Notes: generated by a model from the letters alone, not told the origin. Positions 31,501 to 43,472 are shown, numbered from the stretch's first letter. The stretch: 64,000 nucleotides of DNA from Asparagopsis taxiformis (GCA_030407315.1 JALQPE010002064.1:1-64000), one strand, 5' to 3'. Numbers and translations: made by a program.

Positions 31501-33035
31501 ACGTTACTCAGAATGCATACGATAAGGAAGAATCCTCATTTAAGAAAACTGTCAAGGAAATACCTTTATCAGAGGTACCTGAGGGTGCAAACGTGATCAC
31601 CAGTCACGTGCTTTACAGAGTCAAGATATGTGATGATGGCTCGCACATTATGAAAGCTCGGATCGCTCCTCACGGGAACAAAGATTGTGACAAATCTAAT
31701 CTAAAGAATGATTCAGCAACTTGCCCACCTGTAGGCATACGGTTGCTACTATCACTTGCATCTATACACAAGTGGCCAATTGCGAAAGTTGACTTCAAGA
31801 GCGCTTTCCTCGAGATGGGAGAAGCAAAGCGAGATGTCTATGTTGTGCCACCAAGAGAATGTGCAACCAAATCATGCTATTGGCTACTACTCACAGCTGC
31901 GTATGGTCTTGTCAACGCGAATGCAAAGTGGCAAGATCATATTGATAACTTCCTCTTTGGGCGTGGACTTTCATAACTGGTTTATGTACCACAGCTTTTC
32001 TATAAGATTGAGAATGATATACTTTCTATTGCAGCTGTCAAAGTTGTTGATGACATTCTTCTGTGTGGGGAGAGGAGATATGTTCAAGATATTATTGACT
32101 TGATATCTAATTCATATGAGCTCGGAACAATCGTATTTGGCCCTGGAACCATTATATTCTTTGGGATGACGATTACACAATCTGATGACTATGTCATTAC
32201 TATCCATGCAGATGACAAGCTCGAGTCGATGCAGCCGTTCCCACTCACCCGCCTTCGTAGGAAAGAAATTGATGATGCATTGAATGATGTTGAATTGTCC
32301 GCTTTCCGCTCCCTAAATAGTTCCATTGGATGGATGGGCATAGCGGCATCCCCATTCTGTGCATTAACTGCAAGCTATTTACAGCAAAAAGGACCGCATC
32401 CTACCGTACGTGACCTTGTTACTCAAACCAACATGCTGCGTACATTGAAACGCTTGGGAAGTGTCATCAAGTTCAAGACACCATCACGTGGTGAGTACGA
32501 TCTATCCATACTCTTATTCGCAGATGCTAGCAGACGCATCGATCATGGACAAATCGGATACTTGTCTGGCCTCCTCTTTGGTCCGATTGGAGAAGGAGCT
32601 ACATTCCACTTGATGTCATGGACATCACACAAGTCTAAACGACCAGTTAAGTCTATCGGTGCTGCTGAGATACTGGCTGCTGGAGCAGCTATTGATGAAG
32701 GCAAAATGCTTGTCAAGGCATACGAGAAGCTCCTGAATGTATCTGTAGCTCACATTGTTGCAGTGGACTCGAAAGATTTATTCACAACGCTTTCTACTTG
32801 TCGTAATGCTACCGACCGTTCGATACGAGCTGACGTCAGTGTGATACGATATGAGTTCGAGACTCGAAATGTTTCTACTATGATTTGGCTACCTGGGAAA
32901 AGCAATTTAGCTGATCCGCTTACCAAACCAGACAGCCACCTAGAGCTCCCTCTACAGCTCATGATGTTTTCGGGTGAAATCCCCGTCTCCTTTACTGAAA
33001 CCATGTTCCGCCACTCTGATCAATCCACCGGCTGA
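28560..33035 (+). pseudogene. Copia Gag-Pol polyprotein, one in-frame stop
   Basis: One frame of 1492 codons from ATG 28560 to TGA 33033-33035, broken only by TAA at 31974-31976. Order: Gag; zinc-knuckle-like CRKCHQVGHWAVDH (the last Cys is His); protease-like DDGAPYS; integrase zinc motif HVCGHSTYSD to CTSC; integrase D-D-E core (CIDHF, VYDPAF, NLLESKHR); reverse transcriptase (KVDFKSAFLEM, TAAYGLVNANAKW, then VVDDILLCG after the stop); RNase H (LFADAS, GAAEIL, VAVDSKD, LADPLTK). Integrase before RT is diagnostic of Ty1/copia. The stop sits between the AAYGL and VDD motifs of RT and would abolish Pol unless read through. Confidence 0.85.
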
Positions 33036-33062
33036 TGACTGTGCTCTTCAAAATTGGGGCAG

Positions 33063-33143
33063 TATGAATCATTATAGCTTGATTCAGTTGTATCACATTG
33101 TGTGATTATGATTTGAGCAATATGGTAATTCTTTGATTGTTTT
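33063..33143 (+). repeat. 3' LTR of the copia element, first part
   Basis: Matches 28154-28234 and is preceded by the purine run TTGGGGCAG. The match ends inside GATTGTTTT, where the DIRS-like element begins. Confidence 0.85.
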
Positions 33144-33334
33144 TAGGATTTCAAGGAGCGCAGAAGTTATTTTAACTTCAAAAGCGCTAGTAGAAGCACA
33201 AACGCAAATTGAAGGAGTGACAAAGATTGCCGTGCAGCCGGCACGCGACACGTGTTTATCTCGCAGGCTTGGTGACACGGCGCGCGTATTACCTAAGCTG
33301 AAAGCTCGCCGGCGGCCAGACTCTGGAAGCCAGC

Positions 33335-33343
33335 TATATATAG
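33335..33343 (+). promoter_or_regulatory. Possible TATA box of the DIRS-like element
   Basis: TATATATAGG lies about 190 bp before the ORF1 start. The assignment rests on motif and position only. Confidence 0.35.
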
Positions 33344-33533
33344 GCAATCCAGCCTCAAAATATGCACGCGCCAGTGCAACGCAGTCGCCCTTCGAGAGGC
33401 AAACATCCTGCTTCGCTGCCAGAAGGCAAGTTGTTGACGGAGCGTCACCCTCAGGCACGTCAATTCGGCAGACTAGTCGCTTGTTTTCGTTTGCTTTCGT
33501 TCAGTTTCTCGTATCCACTCACCCCCCAACAAC

Positions 33534-34961
33534 ATGAATCCGACCGCTGGGAACGACAAGAACACCACGTCCAATGCGGGAGCCAGCCGCAAGCGGATCT
33601 ACCCTAACCTCAGCTCGGGAACTGCGAGTGTTCGTCAGCGTCCCTCCCATCCAGACAGCTCTCTTCCGCACACCATGACGCAACCCAGCCAGCAGCCAAT
33701 CCCTGTTCCCTCTCCGACCTCCACAAGCCTCTTCAATGAGCTTGCCACCCTAGAAATAGGTCAAATGTTATCCCTGGATAACAACCAGCTGAAACAAATA
33801 TACAATGATGCGCCGCCGGCAGTCCAGCTGCGTTTCCAACTCAAAGCCTCAGCACCGCTCGAGACTGTCCTGGAAATGCGTGACGCGGCACGCTCAGCTT
33901 CCATTGATCCCGAAAAGTGTAATGAGCTGTCTCCGAACGAATCCTTCGAGAAGCTTATGAATATGCCTCCCCCAGAGCTTGTGCAACTTGCGACGGAAAA
34001 ACCAGGCGACTTACAGCACCTCCTGGTCTCAGGGATGAAAGCCCGCAATCATCTCCCTGATCTGCGAGATCTGGCAGTCGAAAGCACCGCCATGAGAAAT
34101 CTGGCTACAGTAATCTCGTGGAAGTACAATGCCGTCAATAATTTTCTTGAATTAGAGGAGGAGAAAAACCAGCGGATGAAACTCGAGGTAGATTCTCTGC
34201 GAAAGAACACGCCGGCCATAATCCCTTCACCCGATCCCCCATCCAGCACTGCCCCTATCCTGGTCAGCAACTCTGCGACGCACATTGGCGGCGTGCCGAT
34301 CGCCACTCCCCCATCCACACCAATCGAGGGTCTGGATTTTCAGTTGGGGCGGAGAAGCGCCGTGCGTCTTTCGTCCCAACTGCCCTCCTACCCGACACAC
34401 GGCACCTCAACCATTCTGCTAGCAGTCCCAGAAATTATTGGCCCATCCATCCTCTACAACTTTATCAAGCACGTACTGACCGTAGAGGCTTATGTACGCA
34501 CACGCCCGTATTGGCAGAGTGCAAGCCACCCAGAACAAATTGAACTGGAAGCGCTGACGCTAGCGCGCATCATTCACATCACACTCATGCAATACCCCTC
34601 CCCGACATCTGCCCTCCTGTCCTGTCCCTGGATGGAGGTAGCCCTCCGACGCTTGTACACCGTCCTCAAAGTGGAGGAAACGCATACACGGAACCCTCAG
34701 TATACCAGAGCGACGATCTGGGAGGGATACAAGCCGTCTCTAGAGACACAAAGAGACGAAGGTATGGTGGTACCGCTGCTCGAGAACAGCAGGATACAAT
34801 ACCTAGCAGCCGAGACGCGGACCAACGCCGCGATGAATCGCATGAGTCCTCCGGCGAGGACCCCCAGTCACGCCCCGGCCCACCACCGGCGTCGCACCCG
34901 CCATCAGCGGTTCGCGCCAGAAAAGGCGAAAGACAGCAAAGAAATTTTTCCCTCTCCATAG
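33534..34961 (+). CDS. DIRS-like ORF1 (Gag-like, 475 aa)
   Basis: ATG 33534, preceded by CAACAAC. The frame is intact to 34961. The N-terminal ~60 residues are Ser/Pro/Thr-rich. Residues 65-200 are helical with repeated LxxLxx patterns. Residues 210-260 are Pro/Ser-rich. The C-terminal part (from about 285) contains a compact helical region and ends in an Arg/His-rich tail. No zinc knuckle is visible. I call it Gag-like only because it is the first gene of a DIRS-type element. Confidence 0.6.
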   Translation: MNPTAGNDKNTTSNAGASRKRIYPNLSSGTASVRQRPSHPDSSLPHTMTQPSQQPIPVPSPTSTSLFNELATLEIGQMLSLDNNQLKQIYNDAPPAVQLRFQLKASAPLETVLEMRDAARSASIDPEKCNELSPNESFEKLMNMPPPELVQLATEKPGDLQHLLVSGMKARNHLPDLRDLAVESTAMRNLATVISWKYNAVNNFLELEEEKNQRMKLEVDSLRKNTPAIIPSPDPPSSTAPILVSNSATHIGGVPIATPPSTPIEGLDFQLGRRSAVRLSSQLPSYPTHGTSTILLAVPEIIGPSILYNFIKHVLTVEAYVRTRPYWQSASHPEQIELEALTLARIIHITLMQYPSPTSALLSCPWMEVALRRLYTVLKVEETHTRNPQYTRATIWEGYKPSLETQRDEGMVVPLLENSRIQYLAAETRTNAAMNRMSPPARTPSHAPAHHRRRTRHQRFAPEKAKDSKEIFPSP

Positions 34962-35150
34962 TTTCCAGCAAGCAACCGTTAGCTCGTACATTCCCCTTCC
35001 TTCCATCCACCCCTCAAATCCGACCCGACCTCCCCCGCTTGCCATACCCTTACGGCCCTCGATTTTCTGTATTCCGGGAACGGTGCAGCGACACCCGTTT
35101 CGCTGCCCCATCTTACTTCAGCCGCTAACCGAGCTGCACGCTCGGTTTCG

Positions 35151-37101
35151 GTGCGACTCACAAATTTGCGGACGGCGATAGGCGACGAGGCATTTAATTC
35201 TATCACTGCGATACCAGCTAGCTCAGCGGTCCCCTTGACCATACCGCCCGACGACAGCGAACTAATTTCTGCGCTAGAATCATGGGAGATCATCGCGGCC
35301 ATCGCAGACGTCACCCGAGGATCCTTCATGCCACTCGACGCCCGACGGGTAGACCTGCCGAGCGAGCAAAACAATCCCGGTTTGGCTTGGATCAATCTCA
35401 TACCGCCCCATTTCCGAGAAATGATACTCGACCCATCCCTAGAATATCTCACCGCGCCAATGCTCCAAGCTGCAACTTCATCAGCCGAACATCCCAAACA
35501 TCGGGTACATGCAGTGACAGGTCACTACCCCCTCATCATGGAGGCAGTCTATGCGGCAGGTGTGGTGATTTGGTCTGACCCCGTCACTGAAAATCCAGAA
35601 TACAAGTGGCTCGCGGAACGCATTACAATGACGTCCTTTGCCGTCAAGAAGGATGCTGACAGAGACCGAATGATAAGCTGGCCACGTTTCCAGAATAGCT
35701 TTATGCCCGGCCCGCCGTACACAGCTCTCCCTTCACCCGACCTATTCAACAACGTGCAGCTGCCAAGGGACTGTCACCTATCTGGTTTCTACTTTGATAT
35801 TGCTAATATGTTCCACAACATCCGATTGCCCCACTCCGTGGCAAAGATGATGCCGCTAGCAGCAGTCCAGGCGAGTTCTCTTAGCCCTCAAACAATAGCA
35901 AGACTGAACAGGGATTTTAATAGATCGATTTCACCCTCTGAACTACTCCGCCCCCTGCAAGCGACGCTCCCCATGGGGTTTAAGTGGGCAGTATACATCG
36001 CCCACACGGTATCGACGCGGTGTATGGAGCGATCTTATGCCATGTTGCGATCGTCCGCCGCATCCAAGTGCCTCCCTTCCACCGCAAAAATGCTCTCGCT
36101 CCGACGAGAGCCCGGCCTCCGGCACTTCCGCACAGGCGATGTCATGCTTCTCCACATAATCGATGACATTAACCCTGTCTGCGTAGACTGGCCCGACAAC
36201 CTCGTGAAAGTATTCAATCGGATCTGCGACAAAGTCTTCTCCTCATTCGGGCTACCTCGCAAAGCCTCAAAGTCCTCGCCGCCTGAAATTGTAGTGTCCT
36301 CTACTATGCCTTTCATGGGCTGGTATCTACACCTCCGCTCCCAAACCCTCAGACCCATCCCTGGAAAGCTGCAACTCGCCGTTTCGCATGCTTGGCGCTG
36401 TATATCAGGCTCCCGTACGTCGTCGCGCGAACTTCAGTCCGTTTTGGGTCATATAACGTGGATAGCTCTGAGAATCCGCCCTTCACTTGCATCTCTCCTC
36501 CACTGTTTTCGCTTCCTAGACAGTCACTCGCATGGCAATCGAGCTACCCCAGCCGTGGCCAAACGGGAATTATTCACAATCCTCCGCATCTTGCCACTCG
36601 CTCACGTTAAGCTGCACCGCGGTACTTGGCACACAGTCGTTGCATTTGACGCGTCAACCAACGCGGCCGGCGTGTGCTTCGCACATCCCTCTCCAACAAG
36701 CTTGGACAGCCTTACTAAGTTCGCATCCGAAGATCAAGCGTTTCGCAGTCGCGCTAAAACTCCATGCGCACGTCAGGAGTATGCGTTGGTGCCTTGCGTT
36801 CTCTCATACTTGGAAACGCGCAGAACATATAAATGAGCTAGAGGCACACGCCGCCGTGCTCGCCGTCAAGTGGGCAGCGGCACACCCAATCAATGGCCAA
36901 CGCTTGGTAATTTTATCAGATTCTGCGGTAGTCATAGGCGCCCTTAAGAAAGGGAGGTCTTCATCGCCCGCGCTAGCGCTCCCGTGCCGCCGATTTGCTG
37001 CCGTGATCATCGCCCACGACCTCCACCCCATCTTCATCCACGTTCCTTCCGAGTCGAACCCCGCCGACGGCCCCTCGCGTGGGCGGGAGATCTGGCAGTA
37101 G
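35151..37101 (+). pseudogene. DIRS-like reverse transcriptase and RNase H, frameshifted in RNase H
   Basis: The first frame (to 36836) carries RT motifs: YFDIANMFHNIRLP (motif A), LPMGFKWA (B), LLHIIDDIN (C, IIDD in place of YxDD) and GWYLHL (E region), then the first RNase H motif, VAFDASTNAAG. The rest of RNase H (NELEAHAAVLA, ILSDSA, NPADGPSRG) is in the +1-related frame that is open at 36532-37101. A single-base indel between about 36680 and 36800 explains the break. No start codon is obvious upstream of 35151, so Pol may be made by frameshifting or reinitiation after ORF1. Confidence 0.75.
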
Positions 37102-38086
37102 TCCCTCGTTGCACCCGTTCCCGGCGACGCTTTGCATACGCTGCAGCCATTGCAGCGCAACGAGACAACGTTGAGGACATGTCGCAAAAAGTGGCGCTTG
37201 GTACGCCAATAGAAGTCGACTACATGTGCGATCTTCCTTCAAGTGCCCTCACCGTTTTTGACCGCTATCCCCTCACCCGCGAGACTCTTAGAGCTGGTAC
37301 ACGCGCCAAATACATGGCGGCTTTCAAAAATTTCTATGCGAGCGTTGGCGACATCCTTTCGACCCCGTTCGTGCTTGATTCGCAGCTGCGGGACTACATA
37401 CAAGATCAAGCGCTCCGTGACCCGTCAGCAGGTCGGAAGCAGGAAATGATCAACTTGATTTCGCACCTATGTATAGCCGCGTCCAAGCTCAACCGCAAGC
37501 TACCTCGTGCCCGCCGTGTGCTCAAGGGTTGGGCAAAGCTGTCGCCACCGCACGCGGCCCTTCCGCTCACTCGTCACCTTCTACTCGCGATAGTTCACTA
37601 CCTGAGATGCCAAAACCAGCACGCGGTGGCAGGAGCCATTCTCACTGCGTGGGGAGGTTACCTCTGCGCGTCGGAAGTCCTCCGCCTTAGATGGAAGGAT
37701 ATATCACTGCGCGGGGATACCCGAACGAAGCATCTCTCGGCTTCTATCGTTGGGGTCAACATCAAGGATGCCAAAACCGGTCCGTTGCAATTCACAGCCT
37801 TCCGAAATTCAACCGTCATAGACCTACTGCACAGGTACTCCACTAACCGTGACTCGTCTGGACGCGCATTCCCCATCTCGTACTCCCGTTATCTAGGTAA
37901 ACTGAAAGAAGCGGCGTCCTTTTTCGGCCTCCCCGCCAATCTCACCCCGCATTCGGCTCGCATCGGCGGCGCCTTGCACGACAACTGTGCCGGCATGGAA
38001 GCTACCACGATAGCAATCCACGGGCGATGGGACAGCACCCAATCACTGCGCCATTATCTGGCGAATGGGCGCGCGATCGTGCAAAA
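36984..38086 (+). CDS. DIRS-like tyrosine recombinase, 5' exon-like part (interrupted by Ty3 element A)
   Basis: Overlaps the end of the RNase H frame, as in DIRS elements. Catalytic-type residues: Arg in SEVLRLRWKDI, H-x-x-R in TPHSARIGGA, the HGRWDS box and the nucleophile Tyr in LRHYL, all present before the insertion. The open frame that runs on past 38086 is LTR sequence of element A. The true C-terminus lies at 62787-62882, after the target duplication CAAAA, and ends with TGA. The recombinase would join cDNA circles to the target without a target duplication. Confidence 0.8.
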
Positions 38087-38772
38087 TGTAGCAGGTAGAA
38101 AATCCGCTAGAGCGGCAAACCACCCGACAGGTGTCCCGAGCCTCGGTAGAGGAAGTGGTAGAGCAGATGAACCTTATAGGTACCCAGCGGGTAGTCTCGT
38201 GAGAGAGAAGGTGTCGTTACCCGGAGGGGGTTGTGTGACAAAGGGGTGCTCACGCGAGAGGCGTATTAATGGAGCAAGATGACGTAATCCGTCGAGCTGT
38301 TGGCTAACCCTAAGGTTTTCCCGGAGAGGGGTTGAACAATAGGTATGCGAACACTGTTCCTGTGGGTCGTAATTCCACTTGAGTTTACGTTACTCTAGAA
38401 ACCGTGCCTACTGGCTATTCCAGTGGCCGTTTTATACTAAGTCTACTGTAAGCTAGGGTTAGTGGTTAGGAATAAATATCCAGTTAGTGACCAATCAGAA
38501 CCCAATCACTGGCGCTCGCCTACCCGCGAGGTTATTGCCAATAGGCTTACATTGTAATGTATGGCTGATCAGCCTAAGTTAAAATTTTGCCCCTTGTGGG
38601 GTCTTGGCCGGGGCCGACAGGCCCGGGTGGGGTTATTTGTCAGCCTTAGCTGGTCCTAAGTATAGGAAACACGCCAGTTGGCTGGTGCCTTCTGATTGGC
38701 ACATCCCGTAAGTGGGTACCCAATAGGGAAGCGACACGGCTCGATCAGCGAGGACCGCCAGGCGGTACGACA
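38087..38772 (-). repeat. 3' LTR of Ty3 element A
   Basis: 686 bp. On the sense strand it starts TGTCGTACC and ends CTGCTACA. It is preceded on the sense strand by the polypurine tract AGGAGGGGGCCG (38773-38784). It differs from the 5' LTR by about ten small changes. Confidence 0.95.
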
Positions 38773-39273
38773 CGGCCCCCTCCTGAGAGATTTGTCGTCC
38801 CGACAAAATTTGATCAAATAAAAATTACAATTTTTGGCTGTGGCCGTTGCATTGTGCAATTCAAAATTTTCCCGCGCGCGGCGCGTGCACACTAAATGTG
38901 TTGTCCATCCGACTCTTCCCGAGTTCCGCCCGACCGTTTCCTATTGGAATTCATACCTGTTCCAAGTTCATCCTCATCCTAACGCAACACAGCGTATTCA
39001 CCCTTTCGGTGTCCAACTGCATCCACGCATTCGCGTCCTTTCCACTATCCCTCAAAGGGTTTTTGCGTCCATCTGCTAAATAATTAGCCGCGCGATCGCA
39101 CGAGCGGTGCCAATTCGAGGCTTGCATTTGCCGATTCGGCCCATTGCCTCGCGATCCCCCTTCCTGGGTTGAATAGCGCAGCTCCCTTCCGGAGACTTAA
39201 GCCAATAGGCCACTTGTTCGTCCCGCTTCAGGGTTTTTATCAACGTTCGTCATCGCCTCTACTGGCTTTTAGG
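38773..39273. other. Region between element A 3' LTR and antisense start
   Basis: Holds the polypurine tract at its left edge and the presumed promoter and leader of the antisense gene. Frames here are short and overlapping; none is supported. Confidence 0.5.
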
Positions 39274-41149
39274 ATGACCCCTCGTGCTCCGATTCAATTC
39301 GAATCCTCTGAAGAGGAAGGAGACAATATGGGTTCGCCCAACCGTCCTACCACACGCTCCAGCGTTCGCCGTCCCACGACGCGCCACCAGGCTTCCTCCT
39401 CCCGCACCGGGGTTCCGCCTACACCGGCTAAGTCTTCGTCGACTTCAGCGCCACGCGTGCCGTCAGCCACCGCGGCTCAATCGCAAACGCGAACGCGTTC
39501 GACTGCCGCCAAAGGCACCGCTGATCCAGCGTCGCCTGCTGGCAAGGTTGTGAGTGCGCAAGCACGTTCCGAAGAGACGGTCCCCCCTACCAGGGCAAGC
39601 GCACAAGAGCGCGACTCTGTTCCGGCTGAATCGCCTGCTTCCCAGAAGCCTTCCACCCCAGTGGCAAGTGTCAAACCGTCATCGGTTAATCCGCCGTCAC
39701 GCGAAGGTGAGTCCTCGAAGGCCACCGGCCCGTCCCCAAGGGGAGCCATGCCGGCCGACACCGAGGAGGTGATAGAAGTCGTCGCCGAGGGAGGCGCTAC
39801 GCCCAGGCCAACAAGGCAGCCGAATGTCAGGCCTTCGCCAAGTTCGCGTCCGATTACTTCCCGTCCTTCCGCCCCGGCGGCTCGTACCTCTTCTGGTCAT
39901 GACGCGTCAGCGAATCCCTATGAGGACTATGGTCGCCGCAACCAGCAAATTCTGGCGGACGCTCGAAAGCGTAGAGAAGAAGAGTTGCGCCGCGCGGCTG
40001 CTCGGGCAGAAGCCGAGAAGGCAGCAGCCGAAAATGCTAATGCTCAACCTGTCGAAAGGGTCATAGACCCATATGCCTCCACTGGCAGAGTTACCCGAAG
40101 TGGGTCTGATGCGGCTGCCGCCGATGCCTCTGTAGGCGTAAGACCGTCGGGCACCGCCCTAGTTGACCCTTACGCGGTTGCGTCTGCTCCAGCACCAGCT
40201 GTTCCGTCACACGACACTCCCCCTCGGGCACCTAAGCCGACTGCCAATTGGCGCTCCATGGGAGAATTCTACCCAGCCAATGCTGATGAACTGGTGGTAT
40301 TCGACTCGCAAGCCTTGCCTTTCAGGCGTGAGCTCGCCGCTCCTAGGGGACACTACCCGTTTGCGCGACTCCCTCGTAGGGACTTTACGGATCGCCCGAG
40401 AAGCGAGTTACGTCGCGATATGCTTCTCATGAGCTCCCTCCGGGGTCAAAACCATCAGGTTCAAAACGAATGTTGGTCGGCTTACGCCCGTCTCCCTTCG
40501 AGTCGCCCTATGCGTCACTTCCGTGTCCCCCATACGCTATGCAGCGACAGGACTTTCCTGCTCCATCCCGGAGATGCGCTTTACGTCGAACGTATGAATC
40601 GTCGCTTGTTCCAGGAGGAATCGCACCAAGGTACCGTAGAGGACATGCCGATGATTCGGTCTCGCTGGTTTGCGTATCCCCTCGTCCCGATACGGGTACC
40701 TATGAGCATCATATGCGACTTCACGCTAGGGTGACTTCCCGAATGATGGGGCGTCAAGTGACGGCGAATGACTATCGCGTATTCGCGCACCGTAATGGTA
40801 GCTCCGTTGAGCCGGTCACTAGACCCATGAGGGTATCGAGAGAAGCGTTAGACCCGTTGTGGGATGATCCCATTTGGGAAGGGCAGTTGGCTCCGCCGAT
40901 GTGCTTGCCTATCGCCGACCCTCCGTCGTTGGTGTACTTCCACAATTCCGCTCTTCGCGATGCGCCCGCATGGCGGTTGAATAGACTCCGGTCGTACCTC
41001 GAGTTGGAGAGGGATATCCTTATATGGATATCCTTATATGGATCGAGTTGGCTCGTACCGCCGAGACGCGAGGCTTCGTGCCAATCCTGGAAGAGGAACT
41101 CTTGAATAGGTTGAACCGTACGTGGTACGAATTTGTGGTAGTGCCGTAG
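39274..41149 (+). pseudogene. Antisense gene of Ty3 element A (two frameshifts)
   Basis: ATG 39274 (in AGGATGACC). The first ~230 residues are Ser/Thr/Pro-rich with an acidic start (SSEEEGDN) and look disordered. A short Ala/Glu/Arg helix follows near residue 230. Then comes a folded-looking region with NWRSMGEFYPAN, LPRRDF, DRTFLLHPGDALY, DYRVFAHRNG and DPPSLVYFHNSAL. The frame shifts once near 40695. It shifts again at a 14-bp tandem duplication (41013-41040), after which the original frame ends at TAG 41147-41149. The order of motifs and local similarity suggest distant homology with the antisense protein of element B. No known family is recognised. Confidence 0.65.
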
Positions 41150-41741
41150 TCGGTTTGATGGTCATCAGCGTTTGCTGTTAGGGAATGTACCTTTGCAACG
41201 CTGATGCGTACCCAATGTGGGCTGCAGCCGGTAAGCTGATCCTGTTTCCGCCTTGGGAAATGTCCAAACAACGTTCGAAGGCCAGAACCTGGATACTTGT
41301 GCGTACTAGAGATAAATAGCAAATTGGTCCGACTGGTCCAATACATGGTCCGACTGGTCCAAACTGAGGTCCACATGGTCCAGAAGTGGTCCAGATGGGT
41401 TCGGAATGGTCCACCTGGTCCTTGGTTCGACGCCGGCGGCGTTGCATACGAGATCTGATGCCAGCTATACTATTGATCCAAGGAGTGCATTGCACTTGAT
41501 TTGATCAACGCACAACAGTGCTACCGCCGCCGTCGCGGCTCAAAAATCAAAATTTTAGAATTTCTGGCCTTCGGTCTCTCGGCAATTTTGGCCGCCGGCG
41601 GCCAAATAAAATTTTTGAATTTCTGGCCGGTATCGGCTGATCAAAAAATTGCCATTTTTGGCTTCCGGCCAGCGGTGAAATAGTGCGCCCTTTTTGGCTT
41701 AACCTTCCGAGGCTCGGTAACTACACCTGGTGGATTCCTTG
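41150..41741. repeat. Non-coding tract between antisense gene and pol, with GGTCC repeats
   Basis: At 41325-41425 the motif TGGTCC or AGGTCC occurs about ten times at short, uneven spacing. At 41530-41690 A/T-rich boxes (AAAATTTTAGAATTTCTGGCC and relatives) recur about three times. Both antiparallel genes end around this tract, so it may hold terminators or protein-binding sites. Confidence 0.5.
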
Positions 41742-43472
41742 TTAGGTTCTCGTCCCTGCGGGGTTATGCGACTTCTTCCCTCTTTTGGGTGTGCGCGTGC
41801 GCGCTCTGCGCGATGGCTTGTCACCTTTGCGGTGTTGCGTTCGACGGAAATACCGTGATGCCCATTCGAGGGGAACGTTTGCACGTTGCGTCCATGTTGG
41901 CTTGCGGTAGCCATACCATTTCACAAGGAACCATTGTTCCCCATCGTCGTCAGTGACGTAATCGATGAGATCATCGATGGGATATTCCTCCTCTGAGGTT
42001 GCGCGTTCGGCGTCGCTACTTCCCTCTGGGGTTTCCTTCGTCCCTTCAGGGAGAGCTACTCGTTCCGAGTTTGGCTGCGTGCCCTGTGGCGCTTTCTCTT
42101 GTTCCCCATTGGGGGTGGCTTCCGAAGACCCTACGGGGTTTGCCGTGGCTTTCTTCTTCTTCGCGCTTGAGCGAGTTTGTCGACCCGGTTTGGGTTTTGC
42201 CAAATGGGCGGGTGCTTGGCTTGCTTGGTTCGCTATGCGAAGTTCGGCTCCCGATGGAGGGTTCGCGTCCCATTGAGGGGAAGTCGGCGTTTGTACGCGT
42301 GCTTTGATTGAGCGTCGCCTGGTCGCGTTTGCGTTGGTCAAATGCCTTGGGGCTGAGTCTGTAGCGTCGGTGCCTGCCATACTTTGGCGAGTTGCTCGCT
42401 TGTGCGACGGGAGAGCCCTGTCAGGGTTGGGACCTTGTTGTTGATCTGCATCGGCAGTGCTGGCGAATCTTCTTCGCAATTGTGTGCGATTATAGCCGGT
42501 CGTTACCGGGGGTGCGGGTTGTTGGTGTAATGGTAAACGACTTTGGTCGTACGTGTCGCTCCCAATCGTGGGTGAGTTACCAGGTGGTGAATGTTGAGTA
42601 TGCTCATCCCAAGAGGGTGTTGCGAAATTGTTGCTTACGCGCATAGCGTCTGGGGCCCCCTCCTGAAGGGTGGTTTGTCCCAAACCACTACCTTCAGGTG
42701 TTATCCTAATTGTAGGTTGTCGTGGAGACGATGGTTGATCCCTGAAGGGGTATTCCTGATTAGGAGTTGGCGGAAGTGATTCGCTTTGTGCGTTCTGTTG
42801 GCCGTCGCCTGTCGGTTGGCGTGGTTGTGTATTTGGCGCGAGGGCATCCGCACCTGATGGTGACGCTTGTGCGTTAGCGGCATGTAGCCGAGGTGGTAAG
42901 GTTGGTTCCTCGGTCGGTCGCGGAGCGAGTGCAACTCTATCGAGACTAACCTTTTCGGTGATACCATCGCGGTCGATGTAAACCGTTCGCCGTCCGGCAC
43001 GGACAACCCTATAGGGACCTTGAGCTATTGGAGTTAGCTTGTTCCGTTCACGGACTTCTGGATTATCCAGATAAACGTAATCATCGGTAGTGATGAGTCG
43101 TTTAGACTTCCGGATTGACCGGTCGAAGTTACGCTTGTAGCGTGCTTGCGCGCTGTGAAGGCGTTTACCTGCCATATCAATGGTATCCGTAATACGGCGT
43201 AGGAAGTCTTGCTTCGTGAACGCGTCTGGCGTTGCCCTCCTTTTCACCGAATGGTGTGTCGCATATGGCGGTGGAGGTCGGCTTAGTATGAGGTCGAAGG
43301 GTGTAGTTCCCGTTGTGCGATGCACGTGCGTGTTGTACGCATAGGTTAACGCTGATGCGTAGACATCCCAGTCGTCCTGGTTATCATTAACGTAATTACG
43401 TAGCATGCTCAATAGAGTACGGTTATACCGTTCGACTTGCCCATTTGTCTGGGGATGGTATGCCGTCGTGAA
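41742..43472 (-). pseudogene. Ty3 element A integrase C-terminal part with chromodomain
   Basis: Begins at the insertion of element B within the conserved integrase motif: TAYHPQTNGQVERYN follows directly. It continues through the integrase C-terminal region (RYKRNFDRSIR, then LDNPEVRERNKLTPIAQGPYRV) and a long Pro/Thr-rich stretch. It ends with a chromodomain (YPIDDLIDYV, then WFLVKWYGYRKPTW) close to the C-terminus. Such chromodomains direct integration to particular chromatin. The missing N-terminal part is at 56792-59416. Confidence 0.85.

Noticed and set aside
38087..38282. The recombinase frame running on for about 65 codons past the insertion
   Set aside because: This is LTR sequence of Ty3 element A. 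The true C-terminus is after 62787.
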